DNA of 42,469 bases, taken from positions 1 to 42,469 of the forward strand of contig JAAUSZ010000011.1 in assembly GCA_012031875.1 (NCBI GenBank), given 5' to 3'. Shown piece by piece: positions 15,602-24,365 of the stretch. How positions within the stretch are numbered: the stretch's first letter is position 1; each line of letters opens with the position of its first letter. Source of the stretch: Desulfobacula sp. (lineage in GTDB: Bacteria > Desulfobacterota > Desulfobacteria > Desulfobacterales > Desulfobacteraceae). The notes beneath the pieces were generated by a model. The model saw only the letters and a program-made list of their open reading frames with translations. It ran no database searches and had not been told where the DNA came from. Both the position numbers and the translations under genes were made by a program.

Positions 15602-16066
15602 CTAATTGGATTTTTTCTTGTAGTCTCTGTCCATTTCCCGTTTTATGTCTTTCTGCTTTATGGATTCCCGCTTGTCATATAATTTTTTTCCCCTGCAAAG
15701 CCCGATTAACACCTTGATCTTGTCGTTTCTGAAATAAATTTTCAAAGGCACCAGCGTATATCCTCTTTCTTTGATCTTTGCCATAAGTTTTTTAATTTCA
15801 TATCGATGGAAAAGCAGTTTCCGGGTTCTCAAGGCTTCATGATTGCTGTAATATGCATATTTATAGGGCGAAACATGAAGCTGCCGCAAAAAAATTTCCC
15901 CGTTCTTAATTTCAGCGTAAGAATCCTGGAAACTGACCCCCCCTTTTCTGATTGATTTAACTTCAGTTCCTGCGAGAACGATTCCTGCTTCGTATTCCGA
16001 CTCAATGGTATAGTTATGCCAGGCTTTTTTATTGGTGGCTAATAGTTTTACAAAATCTGAATTCAT
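15602..16066 (-). CDS. smpB: SsrA-binding protein SmpB
   Basis: SmpB binds the tRNA-like domain of tmRNA and carries it into the stalled ribosome. The 154-residue length is typical. Diagnostic segments are NKKAWHNYTIESEYEAGIVL, GTEVKSIRKGGVSFQDSYAE, VSPYKYA, RTRKLLFHRYEI and the basic tail (GKKLYDKRESIKQKDIKREM) that folds along the mRNA channel. It is immediately upstream of ssrA, 65 bases apart, on the same strand. Its start overlaps the end of ptsI by 4 bases (ATGA), so it is translationally coupled to the PTS genes, an uncommon partnership. Confidence 0.97.
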   Translation of the reverse strand: MNSDFVKLLATNKKAWHNYTIESEYEAGIVLAGTEVKSIRKGGVSFQDSYAEIKNGEIFLRQLHVSPYKYAYYSNHEALRTRKLLFHRYEIKKLMAKIKERGYTLVPLKIYFRNDKIKVLIGLCRGKKLYDKRESIKQKDIKREMDRDYKKKSN

Positions 16067-17838
16067 AGGGTTTCATCTGTCCCTTGGAAAGAGAATATCT
16101 CATGATATTCATTCATGATGTATTCCGTGATGTCTTTCACGGTATTCAGCTCCATGATTTTTTTCATGCAGGCTTCGGCCTTCCGGCTGTCAATATTGCG
16201 GATCATGTTCTTAACCACAGGGATGGAAGCGGAACTCATGGAAAGATCAGTCAATCCCAGACCGATGAGAACCGGGATATTAATGGGGTCTCCTGCCATT
16301 TCCCCGCACATGACAATCCCTATCCCTTTTTTCTTTGCCGCATCGCAGGTTATTTTGATCATCCTCAACACAGCCGGGTTTAATGCCTGATACAGATGGG
16401 CCACCTGAGGGTTCCGCCTGTCAATGGCCAAGGCGTACTGGATGAGGTCGTTGGTGCCGATGCTGAAAAAATCCACATACGCTGCAAGATGATCGGCCAT
16501 GATGGCGGCAGACGGAACTTCGATCATGATGCCGAGGGGGATTTCTTTATTAAACTGTTTCTTTTCCTGCTCAAGCTCATGGACGGCTTTTTCTATGGCC
16601 TGCCTGACTTGGATAATTTCTTCAACACAGGAAATCATGGGGATCAGCAGCTTAATATTTCCAAAGGCTGCCGCCCTTAAAATGGCTTTCAACTGTGTGA
16701 CAAACACAGGTTCATTTTCAAGGCAAAAACGGACCGCCCTTAATCCCAGGGACGGATTGGCTTCTTCCACGACCGACAGATAGGGATTCACCTTGTCCCC
16801 ATTAATGTCAAGGGTCCGGATGGTGACACTGTGAGGCGACATGAGTTCCACCAATTCCTTATATTTACAGAAGAGTTCATCCTCGGTCGGAAAGCGCCTG
16901 AGATCAAGATATAAAAATTCCGTCCGGAAAAGCCCGATATCCGTTGCTCCATAATCTTTTGCAGCAACGACTTCTTCAACAAGCTCAATATTGGCCATGA
17001 GGTTTAAAACAACCCCGTCTTTAGTGACGGCGGGCAAATGCGCTTCCCTCTCCAAACCGGCCCTGTAAGCTTCAAATTTTGTCAGGCGGGCTTCATACCG
17101 GAAAAGGGTATCTTCATCCGGATTGATGATTAAAAGACCGGCTGATCCGTCAACAATAAGGATATCGTCATTTTTTACACTCACCATGGCCTTACCGAGT
17201 CCCAGAACCGACGGGATTTTCAACGACTTCGCGACAATGCTGGTATGAGAATCTTTTCCACCGCGATCGGTCACAAACCCCTTAATCATTTCAAGCTGGA
17301 TCTGGCTTGCATCTGCCGGAGATAGGTCATGGGCCACAAGAATAACCCGCTTATTGATATCGGATATCTTTTTGTCCTGGGCCCCGAAAAGGCTTGACAT
17401 GATCTTGTCCGTTACCTGATCAATATCATTCACCCTGGCCTTCAGATAGGGATCATCAATCTGTTGAAACATGGTTTTGGCTCTTCGGGTAACTTTTCTC
17501 AATGCCCACTCTGCATTGATCTTGTCGGTTGAAATGGTATCGATGGTTCTCCCGTAAAGCATTTTATCTTCAAAAAGCGCCATATGGGTTTCAAGAATAT
17601 CGAGGTTGTCCTCTATTGACTTGTCAATGGAGTCAATAATTCTTGCATAATCATTTTTGGCTTTTGACACGGCCTGTTTAAACCTGTCGATTTCTTTTGA
17701 AATCTGGGTGTCACTGATCGGATAGCGCTTGATCAGATTAACCCCTTCCTTGTCTACAAGATAGGCTTTTCCAATGCAAATACCGGGTGAGCCGCTGATT
17801 CCCCTGATACTGATCTGTCCGGAAGTTGATGTGTTCAT
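16063..17838 (-). CDS. ptsI: Phosphoenolpyruvate-protein phosphotransferase (PTS enzyme I)
   Basis: Enzyme I takes phosphate from phosphoenolpyruvate and passes it to HPr, the first step of the phosphotransferase system. At 591 residues it has the normal three domains. The swivelling His domain carries the active-site His at residue ~198 in GGKDSHTSIVAKSLKIPSVL. The PEP-binding barrel shows LFRTEFLYLD, IPLGIMIEVPSAAIMADHLA and the catalytic Cys in GIVMCGEMAGDP. There is no N-terminal GAF domain, so this is the sugar-type PtsI, not the nitrogen-type PtsP. It is 2 bases downstream of ptsH. No sugar permease gene is present in the window, so in this organism the pair may serve a regulatory or mannose-type system encoded elsewhere. 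Confidence 0.97.
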   Translation of the reverse strand: MNTSTSGQISIRGISGSPGICIGKAYLVDKEGVNLIKRYPISDTQISKEIDRFKQAVSKAKNDYARIIDSIDKSIEDNLDILETHMALFEDKMLYGRTIDTISTDKINAEWALRKVTRRAKTMFQQIDDPYLKARVNDIDQVTDKIMSSLFGAQDKKISDINKRVILVAHDLSPADASQIQLEMIKGFVTDRGGKDSHTSIVAKSLKIPSVLGLGKAMVSVKNDDILIVDGSAGLLIINPDEDTLFRYEARLTKFEAYRAGLEREAHLPAVTKDGVVLNLMANIELVEEVVAAKDYGATDIGLFRTEFLYLDLRRFPTEDELFCKYKELVELMSPHSVTIRTLDINGDKVNPYLSVVEEANPSLGLRAVRFCLENEPVFVTQLKAILRAAAFGNIKLLIPMISCVEEIIQVRQAIEKAVHELEQEKKQFNKEIPLGIMIEVPSAAIMADHLAAYVDFFSIGTNDLIQYALAIDRRNPQVAHLYQALNPAVLRMIKITCDAAKKKGIGIVMCGEMAGDPINIPVLIGLGLTDLSMSSASIPVVKNMIRNIDSRKAEACMKKIMELNTVKDITEYIMNEYHEIFSFQGTDETL

Positions 17839-17840
17839 CC

Positions 17841-18128
17841 TTAGGATTCTCCAAAACCGATTTCAAAAAAATCAATGATTTGATCTAAAACATCCATGTC
17901 CCTCTGGTTTTCAATTTCAACCACGATCTGTGTCCCTTTAACCGCGCCAAGCGTCAGGATATCAAGGGTGCTGGTTGCATCCACCCGTGTCGAATTCGCA
18001 TGAAGCCAGATGCAGGACCGGGCTGATCCAGCCATTTCTGCGATTCTGGATGCGGGTCTTGCATGCATTCCCAAATTATTTTTTACCGATGTTGCGCGGG
18101 TAATCGTGATGCTGTCCTTCAATATCAT
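17841..18128 (-). CDS. ptsH: Phosphocarrier protein HPr
   Basis: HPr is the small carrier between enzyme I and EIIA proteins. The 95-residue protein has the active-site His at residue 22 in LGMHARPASRI. A Ser lies in the region equivalent to the regulatory Ser-46 (ATSTLDILTLGA), but the flanking residues differ from the Bacillus pattern, so control by HPr kinase cannot be claimed. It is the first gene of the run ptsH-ptsI-smpB-ssrA. Upstream, a consensus promoter fits at 18153-18181. Confidence 0.93.
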   Translation of the reverse strand: MILKDSITITRATSVKNNLGMHARPASRIAEMAGSARSCIWLHANSTRVDATSTLDILTLGAVKGTQIVVEIENQRDMDVLDQIIDFFEIGFGES

Positions 18129-18152
18129 TCTTTCTTAAAAAAAAATTAGCTT

Positions 18153-18181
18153 TGTTTATCTCTTTCAACCGAAAATGTCAA
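18153..18181 (-). promoter_or_regulatory. Candidate promoter of ptsH-ptsI-smpB
   Basis: On the minus strand, TTGACA (18176-18181) is followed after 17 bases by TAAACA (18153-18158). The -35 box is perfect; the -10 box is weak (three of six). Transcription would begin near 18146, about 18 bases before the ptsH ATG. Confidence 0.4.
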
Positions 18182-18215
18182 TGTCAGGATGGCTGCCGGT
18201 TGACTGATCTTCTTT

Positions 18216-18257
18216 TGTGTGATAGGCCTTATCCCTTATGATAAGGCCTATCACACA
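18216..18257. repeat. Perfect 18-bp inverted repeat with 6-base loop
   Basis: TGTGTGATAGGCCTTATC (18216-18233) is followed after CCTTAT by its exact reverse complement (18240-18257). The right side is followed by GGTTTTCTTC, a weak T-tail in the plus direction. It stands in the divergent region between ptsH and the LOG-family gene, where no plus-strand gene ends nearby, so a simple end-of-gene terminator does not explain it. It could be a leader attenuator for the LOG gene, an operator for a dimeric regulator, or a dispersed palindromic element. Confidence 0.85.
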
Positions 18258-18315
18258 GGTTTTCTTCATCCTAGGGCGGCATTAAATAATTAATAAAAAA
18301 CAGGCGAGCGGAATA

Positions 18316-18990
18316 ATGAGACTGGAAAGACAGCATACCAACGGAAAATACCCCATCAACGATTTTAAATCCGGTGAATCATGGCGATTGTTTAAAATTA
18401 TGGGAGAATTTGTTGAAGGAATTGACGGCCTGCACCACCTTGGCCCTGCTGTATCAATTTTTGGATCGGCAAGAATTCCTCCGGATCACCCCTACTATAA
18501 AAAAGCGGAAGATCTGGCCGGATTATTCGGGAAAAATGGATATGCCGTCATCACCGGTGGCGGCGGCGGCATCATGGAAGCCGCCAACAAAGGCGCTTTT
18601 GAGGAGAATACCGATTCCGTGGGGCTGAACATCACACTCCCCTTTGAAGAAAAGCCCAATGCCTATGCCACAACCCAACTGGAATTCAGATATTTTTTTG
18701 TCCGCAAGGTCATGTTTTTGAAATATGCCCAGGCCTATATTATCATGCCCGGGGGGTTTGGGACCCTGGATGAACTCTTTGAAACCGTAACGCTTATTCA
18801 GACCCAGCGTATCCGGAGAATGCCTGTGATCCTCGTGGGAAAAGACTACTGGGGAGGTCTGATTCATTGGATTAAAGAAAAACTCCTGAAGGAAAAAATG
18901 ATTTCTGAAAAAGATCTGAATCTTTTTTATCTCAGTGATGATCCGGATGAAATAGTAAAACGGGTGGTGGAATTCAATTCCTGTTCTTAA
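18316..18990 (+). CDS. LOG-family Rossmann protein (nucleoside monophosphate phosphoribohydrolase type)
   Basis: The LOG family hydrolyses nucleoside 5'-monophosphates (AMP or cytokinin ribotides) to the base and ribose phosphate. This 224-residue protein shows the two hallmark motifs: VITGGGGGIMEAANKGAFEE (phosphate/nucleotide-binding glycine loop) and MPGGFGTLDELFETVTLIQT (PGGxGTxxE, with the catalytic Glu). The opening VSIFGSARIPPDHPYYKKAE is also typical of the TIGR00730 group. Its N-terminal ~45 residues and length match the larger bacterial subgroup. It is a single gene, convergent with the adenylate cyclase (4 bases between stops). The start ATG at 18316 has a GAGCGGA upstream. The cellular substrate is unknown. 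Confidence 0.9.
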   Translation: MRLERQHTNGKYPINDFKSGESWRLFKIMGEFVEGIDGLHHLGPAVSIFGSARIPPDHPYYKKAEDLAGLFGKNGYAVITGGGGGIMEAANKGAFEENTDSVGLNITLPFEEKPNAYATTQLEFRYFFVRKVMFLKYAQAYIIMPGGFGTLDELFETVTLIQTQRIRRMPVILVGKDYWGGLIHWIKEKLLKEKMISEKDLNLFYLSDDPDEIVKRVVEFNSCS

Positions 18991-18994
18991 AACA

Positions 18995-21514
18995 TTACCG
19001 TGCAGCGCCTTTTGAAAAATAATAACCCGTATTTAAAGGAAATTTTTTAATGCCCATCTTTTTTAGGATATCATTTTTTGCTTCTTCAAGGGAGGCAAAT
19101 CCCTTCTCGGAATAAAAAGAATTGCAGAACATCTCTCCCCATGAATTCATATAAACAGCCGTATACTCGGTAACATGATGCTGTTGCCGGGGAGCATAAA
19201 AATTGATGGAAATAAATAAAGAAACCACCCGGCTTTTCAACAACAATTGATCAAAGCCGGCCTCTTTGCTCAAGCCGGGGCTAAAAAACTCATGCATGGC
19301 CTTAAATAGTTTCCGGACATCATCAAACGTCACATAGGTGGGATTCGGGATGAGGTGAATAACAGACTCTTCATTATAGAGGTTGTTGTTCATCAGCCAT
19401 GCACCGATTTCTTCAATTGTCCCGGCCTTGACCAGAAATTCTTCCTGGATGTGATGGGACCTGGTATTTTTATTGATAAGCTCCCAGGTGCCTGTTTTGC
19501 TTGAACTTTTCACATATTTTAATTGCAGTCCCTGAAAATGCCGGTCACTTTTTGATATGAGAAGGACTTTGCCGACCTTGCCGGGCTGTTTTGAAAATTC
19601 GATAAATATTTTCCTGCCGAGAACAGTCCGGTCTTCCGGGCTGATCATGAACCTTCCCCTAAAATTCCGTTCAAAACTGATGGTGATTGCTTTATGCTTT
19701 TGGATCATAAATTTCTCAATGGTGGATGAAAGCATTGCAATATCGGAGTATTGCCAGGTTTTAAACCCGCCTATTTTAAATATCATCTCCTTGTTCCATC
19801 CCCATGTAAGCATACATTGCTCAAAGAGAATCCGCCTTAAGCCGAAAATGGTTCGGTTAATTTCAGAATCCTTTGAAATCCCCAGCTTCAGGAAAAAGCA
19901 GGTGAGCAGGAGGGAAACCGTTTCCTTATCTCCGGAATCTCCAAAATACCGGATCAGATGATTCATCAGAATATAATAGGAATCATTCCGGGCAAGCTGC
20001 AGCCTTGTTCCTGAATTCATCCATTCATCCTTATACCGGTTGCACAAAAGGGGCTCTTTGCCATATTCATAAATATATTTTTCCAGAAGGGCCATTTTAA
20101 TGACCGATTTAAAAGGGCTTTTCAGCCATTTAAACATCTGCCAGATGGAGGCCCCGTAATATTCACTTGTCGGTATGGCTTGGATATCTCCCAGATCAAT
20201 GTACCGCATCAGGCTTGGGGCATTTGAAACATCCACCAGGATGCTGTTATAGTAGTTGATGCTGATGCCGGTGGGAAGGACGGCCCAGAGAGGTATCTTC
20301 CCTGCCACATGAATCATCGTCCTGTAGAACTCTTCTTTTAAAAGCCTGGACTGGGCAGTCCCTGAGCTTTCTGCCGTGGAATCTCCGAACTCATTGTTTT
20401 TAGCTTTTAAAATATCAACTAAAAAAAAGGTGACCTTGGTTTCAAACCTTTTCCAGGCCATCTGTTCTATCATCTCAAGCTTTTTTCCAAGCAGATCAAC
20501 AGCACCGGAACCGAGTTGTTCCTCATTGATGCAGACCCAATAGTCGATATCCGAATCAGAGGTCTGGGCAATGGATCCGGTGCTGCCTATGGTAAAAACG
20601 CCTTCGATCAAAGGGTTCAGAGGCCACCGGGCAAGGACCGGCCCTGATTTAATATAGCGCTTGAGGACTTCCTTGGTTTCAAGGCTCGGCAGATAATCAT
20701 AAATGCCGCAGGGCGTCCTAGTATCGACGGGTTCAATACCCGGAAACCCTGTATTCTCATGAAGCAGAAAGGGAATGATCTGAAACAGGTCGGCCTGTTT
20801 GCTCCCGAATATGTCAAACGCGGTTAACAAGCTGAATTGATTCTGTTTGAAAAATTTCATCTCGCCGTAATGAATAAATTCGGAAAAAATGAGCAGATTG
20901 ATTTCCGACACGATCTCTTCATTGATTTGAGGCATGTCTTCCCATGAAAGCTGGAACTGCCTTGCATTATAATCGATATTCCCGGTTCGAATAATGGATT
21001 TTAATAAGGAAGAAAACCTGCAGAATCTTGCAGATACCCAGGAAAAATCGGCTTGATTGATATTTGAACCGATAAAGGATATGGCTGATATTTTTGAAAA
21101 AGCAAAGCAGGACCCCGAAAGATCGGCCTGGTGAAAATTTGTTTTTGAGATTACCGCCTCCAGGAATAATGCATCCGGAATTTGAGCATGATTAAAATTA
21201 CAATTAAAAATAGAGGCGTTTTGAAAACTGCATTTTTTAAATGACGCCCCTTCTGCATTTACATTGATGAAAATTGCACCATCAAAATCAGCAGAATCAA
21301 ATTGGGTCTGCCGCATATCAACATTATAAAAAATTGTTTTTTTATAATACGCATTGATAAACACTGATCCGGAAAGATCGCAATTCTCAAAAATGCATGA
21401 ATTGAAAAATAGCTGTGACGCCATGAACCGGGATGAGGCCAGGCTGATATTCCTGATGGACTCTCCATCACAATGAAATGCCTCCCCGCGGAGATTCTTT
21501 CTCAACACTTCCAA
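18995..21514 (-). CDS. Class I adenylate cyclase with N-terminal pentapeptide repeats
   Basis: This enzyme is expected to make cAMP from ATP. Residues ~20-165 are pentapeptide repeats of the A(D/N)LxX type, such as CDLSGSVFINA, AEGASFKKCSFQNASIF and HQADLSGSCF, which fold as a right-handed beta helix. The catalytic domain follows and matches the enterobacterial CyaA pattern: GVFTIGSTGSIAQTSDSDID (309-323) with the nucleotidyltransferase GS and DxD residues, then VTFFLVDI and LLKEEFYRTMIHVAGKIPLW. The pentapeptide fusion is unusual for class I cyclases. The first codon would be TTG at 21512-21514 with no clear ribosome binding site, and a T7 run (21515-21521) sits just there. One added base would fuse it to the HEAT-like protein upstream into about 1,290 residues. 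Confidence 0.85.
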   Translation of the reverse strand: MEVLRKNLRGEAFHCDGESIRNISLASSRFMASQLFFNSCIFENCDLSGSVFINAYYKKTIFYNVDMRQTQFDSADFDGAIFINVNAEGASFKKCSFQNASIFNCNFNHAQIPDALFLEAVISKTNFHQADLSGSCFAFSKISAISFIGSNINQADFSWVSARFCRFSSLLKSIIRTGNIDYNARQFQLSWEDMPQINEEIVSEINLLIFSEFIHYGEMKFFKQNQFSLLTAFDIFGSKQADLFQIIPFLLHENTGFPGIEPVDTRTPCGIYDYLPSLETKEVLKRYIKSGPVLARWPLNPLIEGVFTIGSTGSIAQTSDSDIDYWVCINEEQLGSGAVDLLGKKLEMIEQMAWKRFETKVTFFLVDILKAKNNEFGDSTAESSGTAQSRLLKEEFYRTMIHVAGKIPLWAVLPTGISINYYNSILVDVSNAPSLMRYIDLGDIQAIPTSEYYGASIWQMFKWLKSPFKSVIKMALLEKYIYEYGKEPLLCNRYKDEWMNSGTRLQLARNDSYYILMNHLIRYFGDSGDKETVSLLLTCFFLKLGISKDSEINRTIFGLRRILFEQCMLTWGWNKEMIFKIGGFKTWQYSDIAMLSSTIEKFMIQKHKAITISFERNFRGRFMISPEDRTVLGRKIFIEFSKQPGKVGKVLLISKSDRHFQGLQLKYVKSSSKTGTWELINKNTRSHHIQEEFLVKAGTIEEIGAWLMNNNLYNEESVIHLIPNPTYVTFDDVRKLFKAMHEFFSPGLSKEAGFDQLLLKSRVVSLFISINFYAPRQQHHVTEYTAVYMNSWGEMFCNSFYSEKGFASLEEAKNDILKKMGIKKFPLNTGYYFSKGAAR

Positions 21515-22863
21515 TTTTTTTCAATGGTTCCTCTAAAAAAGGACCTGATAATCCCTGCATTTTTTCCCGGCTCCTGTCTGATCCCTTGAATAATGGAATC
21601 AAATTCCGTTTCAATACTCTGTTTTTCCTTTGATAAAAGGTCCTTTGTTTTTTCAATAAAGCCTGTGACTTCTTCCCTGAGAGGATCTCTGGCAATATTG
21701 TCATATTTTTTTAATATTCTGACGACCCGTTCAGGCCGCTTCTTGATCATCCCGAAAATGCAGGCAAGATTTACATCGATATTTACATTCAGATATTTAT
21801 CTTTATTCAGGGCAATGTCCTGAATAATAAAAAATGAAATTCTGGACAGGCTTGAGATCTCATTATAGATGACCGGCATCAGCGACGGGTAAGTCTTTCT
21901 CACCATTTCCAGCAAGGCGTACAAAGGCAGTTTTCCTGAAACCACAAGCGCCTTAAAGGCTTTAAAAGCCTCATCTTTGCCGCAGTTATAAAAAATTTCC
22001 AATACGGGATAAAACAGGTCCGCGTAAACACCCATGGATGAATTTTCAATGATTTCATAAACTGCCGACCTGACCTTAAGACGCTTTTCTTTGCTGAGAA
22101 TATCCATGAGCAGGTCAGGGGAGATTTCCGTGGAAAGCATGGCAAGGGCTTTCAAACCCTGAATTTTAATTTCAGGAGATGGGGACTGCAGCTCAACGGC
22201 CTTGATTTTGTTCGTATCCCTCAGATCCGGAGATATGTTGTTTAACAATGGGTCGGCATCCTGTTGTCGGTCGAAAAGAGCTGCGTAGAACCGGATAACC
22301 GCCTCCCTTTGCGTGATGGATTTTAAAAGCCGGATAAATGAAAACCCGAATTTAAACCTGACACCGGGCGGCGCCTGGAGATACTGATCTATCAAAGCCA
22401 GGCGTTTGAAGTCCGAAAGACCGGCCATCGTTTGCTCCATGGCATCAGGGCTCATGATCCCCTTATAAACGAGCATATAGGCAAAATAGGGCCCCTTGCC
22501 TTCGAATTCCAGCAACAGCTTAAAAAAATACCCCAACTCACCCGGAGGCATCTCCGGCCTGACCCGGGCATATATTCTGTAACAAACCGATGTAGAGGTC
22601 TTCATTCCCCTCAGGACCCGCTCTTTTTGCTCAGGATCGGTAAAAAAGCCGTTAACCTGCGACCGGATAAGTTCAAGGCCTTTTTTGGCTTCATTTCTTA
22701 CGGCAAAGCGGGAGGATGTGATTCCGGAAAGAACCGGGGCAATGGCAAGTTCAGGGCCTGATCCGGCAAGATCCCGGATGGCCATGATTTTTTCCTCTTC
22801 GGAGAAACTCTCCCATCGGGCAATGATTTCCAGACCGTTGTCGTGATTTTTACCGGATTCCAT
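21502..22863 (-). CDS. HEAT-like helical repeat protein, probably the N-terminal part of the adenylate cyclase
   Basis: A 453-residue, almost wholly helical protein. Stretches such as AIAPVLSGITSSRFAVRNEA, EIKIQGLKALAMLSTEISPD and LLMDILSKEKRLKVRSAVYE have the paired-helix rhythm and the D/R positions of HEAT or armadillo-type repeats, which serve as protein-binding scaffolds. I do not recognise a more specific family. Its last 13 bases overlap the start of the adenylate cyclase ORF. If the A7 run of the coding strand (21515-21521) lost one base, the two frames join as GTIEKKLEVLRKNLRGEAF, giving one multidomain protein: HEAT-pentapeptide-cyclase. In either case the two are functionally linked. 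The ATG start at 22863 is divergent from parE, 104 bases away. Confidence 0.75.
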   Translation of the reverse strand: MESGKNHDNGLEIIARWESFSEEEKIMAIRDLAGSGPELAIAPVLSGITSSRFAVRNEAKKGLELIRSQVNGFFTDPEQKERVLRGMKTSTSVCYRIYARVRPEMPPGELGYFFKLLLEFEGKGPYFAYMLVYKGIMSPDAMEQTMAGLSDFKRLALIDQYLQAPPGVRFKFGFSFIRLLKSITQREAVIRFYAALFDRQQDADPLLNNISPDLRDTNKIKAVELQSPSPEIKIQGLKALAMLSTEISPDLLMDILSKEKRLKVRSAVYEIIENSSMGVYADLFYPVLEIFYNCGKDEAFKAFKALVVSGKLPLYALLEMVRKTYPSLMPVIYNEISSLSRISFFIIQDIALNKDKYLNVNIDVNLACIFGMIKKRPERVVRILKKYDNIARDPLREEVTGFIEKTKDLLSKEKQSIETEFDSIIQGIRQEPGKNAGIIRSFFRGTIEKNWKC

Positions 22864-22967
22864 AATGAATGTATTTCCCGTTTTTACATTTGAAAATAAA
22901 AATGATATAGGAATACCTTTATTTATCCCAATTGTTAATTAACCTTTATACCACAATACTGTAATTT

Positions 22968-24365
22968 ATGAAATTATTTGAGTTGAACACCGGCCCCAAA
23001 CCCTTAACAAACACCTACAATGCAGAATCTATTGAAATCCTGAAGGGCCTTGACCCGGTCAAGAGACGGCCCGGAATGTATACGGATACTTCAAGCCCGG
23101 ATCATCTGGCCTTTGAAGTCATTGACAATAGTGTGGATGAGGCCATTGCCGGTTATGCCGACCGGATTGATGTCGTTTTAAAGGCGGATAACTCCGTGGT
23201 GGTGACGGATAACGGCCGGGGGATGCCGGTGGATATTCATCCTGAGGAAAAAATATCCGGTGTGGAACTCATCATGTCCACCCTTCATGCCGGCGCCAAA
23301 TTTTCAAATAAGGATTACAGCTATTCCGGGGGGCTCCATGGGGTCGGCGTTTCCGTTGTCAATGCCCTATCCTCTTCCCTTTCAATCCGGATCAAACGGG
23401 ATGGCCGGGAATACCATATCGGGTTCAGAAACGGATTTAAGACCGAAGACCTTGCCATTATGAACAAAGCAGACGGGACAGAAACCGGAACATCTTTGCA
23501 TTTTTACCCGGAGGCTTCCTATTTCGACCGGCCCCTGTTTTCCAAAGCAGCCCTGCAAACCGCTTTGAAATCAAAAGCCATTTTATGCAAGGGACTTGTC
23601 ACAAGCTTTCATGATGAAGCATCCGGTGAAAAAACCGTATGGAAATATGACCAGGGAATTGATGAATACCTGGGGGAATACCTCAAAAACGATAAATGCA
23701 TCTTTAAATCTCCCTTTTCAGGAGATCTGAAAGGCGAAGATATCCAGATTTCATTTGCCGTAAGCTGGATCCCGGAATCAGACCAAAATCCCCAGGAAAG
23801 TTATGTGAACCTCATCCCGACAAAACTTGGGGGAACCCATGTCAATGGGTTCAGATCCGGCCTTTTAGAGTCTGTCAGGGACTTCTGCAAGTTCAGGAAT
23901 CTTTTGCCCAAGGGCCTTTTTCTTGCCCCTGAGGATATCTGGGACAATATTGCCTATATCCTTTCCGTAAAGCTATCCGATGCCCAGTTTTCAGGCCAGA
24001 CCAAAGAAAGATTGTCCTCCCGCCATTGCGCCGGCCTGGTCAATATACAGATCAGGGATGCATTCACCCTGTGGCTCAATCACCATATTGAAGAAGGGGA
24101 GAAGCTTGCCGCCCTTGCCCTTGAAAATGCAAAAAGCCGGGTCAAAAAAAGCCGCCCGGTTAACCCCCAAAAAGACCTCTGGAGGCGCTGCCCTTCCCGC
24201 CAAATTGTCCGACTGCACCAGCATGGACCAGGGCCGGAGAGAATTGTTCTTTGTGGAGGGGGATTCTGCCGGCGGTTCTGCCAAGCAGGCCAGAGACAGA
24301 CGGTTTCAGGCCATCATGCCCCTCAGGGGCAAAATTCTCAATACCTGGGATATGGATTCATCTGA
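22968..24365 (+). CDS. parE: DNA topoisomerase IV subunit B (ParE), N-terminal part
   Basis: ParE is the ATPase subunit of topoisomerase IV, which decatenates daughter chromosomes. The GHKL ATPase and transducer domains are here: RRPGMYTDTSSPDHLAFEVI, DNSVDEAIAGYADRI, VTDNGRGMPVDIHPEE and GGLHGVGVSVVNALSS. The TDTSSPDHL and Q-T-K-E-R-L sequences match ParE rather than GyrB. The frame goes wrong at an A7 run (24144-24150), where one A appears to be extra. The Toprim half continues in the next ORF (24150-24912), giving a full protein of about 648 residues, normal for ParE. The remaining residues of this ORF, from SRPVNPQ onward, are noise. The ATG at 22968 starts the parE-parC-mltF operon. Confidence 0.93.
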   Translation: MKLFELNTGPKPLTNTYNAESIEILKGLDPVKRRPGMYTDTSSPDHLAFEVIDNSVDEAIAGYADRIDVVLKADNSVVVTDNGRGMPVDIHPEEKISGVELIMSTLHAGAKFSNKDYSYSGGLHGVGVSVVNALSSSLSIRIKRDGREYHIGFRNGFKTEDLAIMNKADGTETGTSLHFYPEASYFDRPLFSKAALQTALKSKAILCKGLVTSFHDEASGEKTVWKYDQGIDEYLGEYLKNDKCIFKSPFSGDLKGEDIQISFAVSWIPESDQNPQESYVNLIPTKLGGTHVNGFRSGLLESVRDFCKFRNLLPKGLFLAPEDIWDNIAYILSVKLSDAQFSGQTKERLSSRHCAGLVNIQIRDAFTLWLNHHIEEGEKLAALALENAKSRVKKSRPVNPQKDLWRRCPSRQIVRLHQHGPGPERIVLCGGGFCRRFCQAGQRQTVSGHHAPQGQNSQYLGYGFI

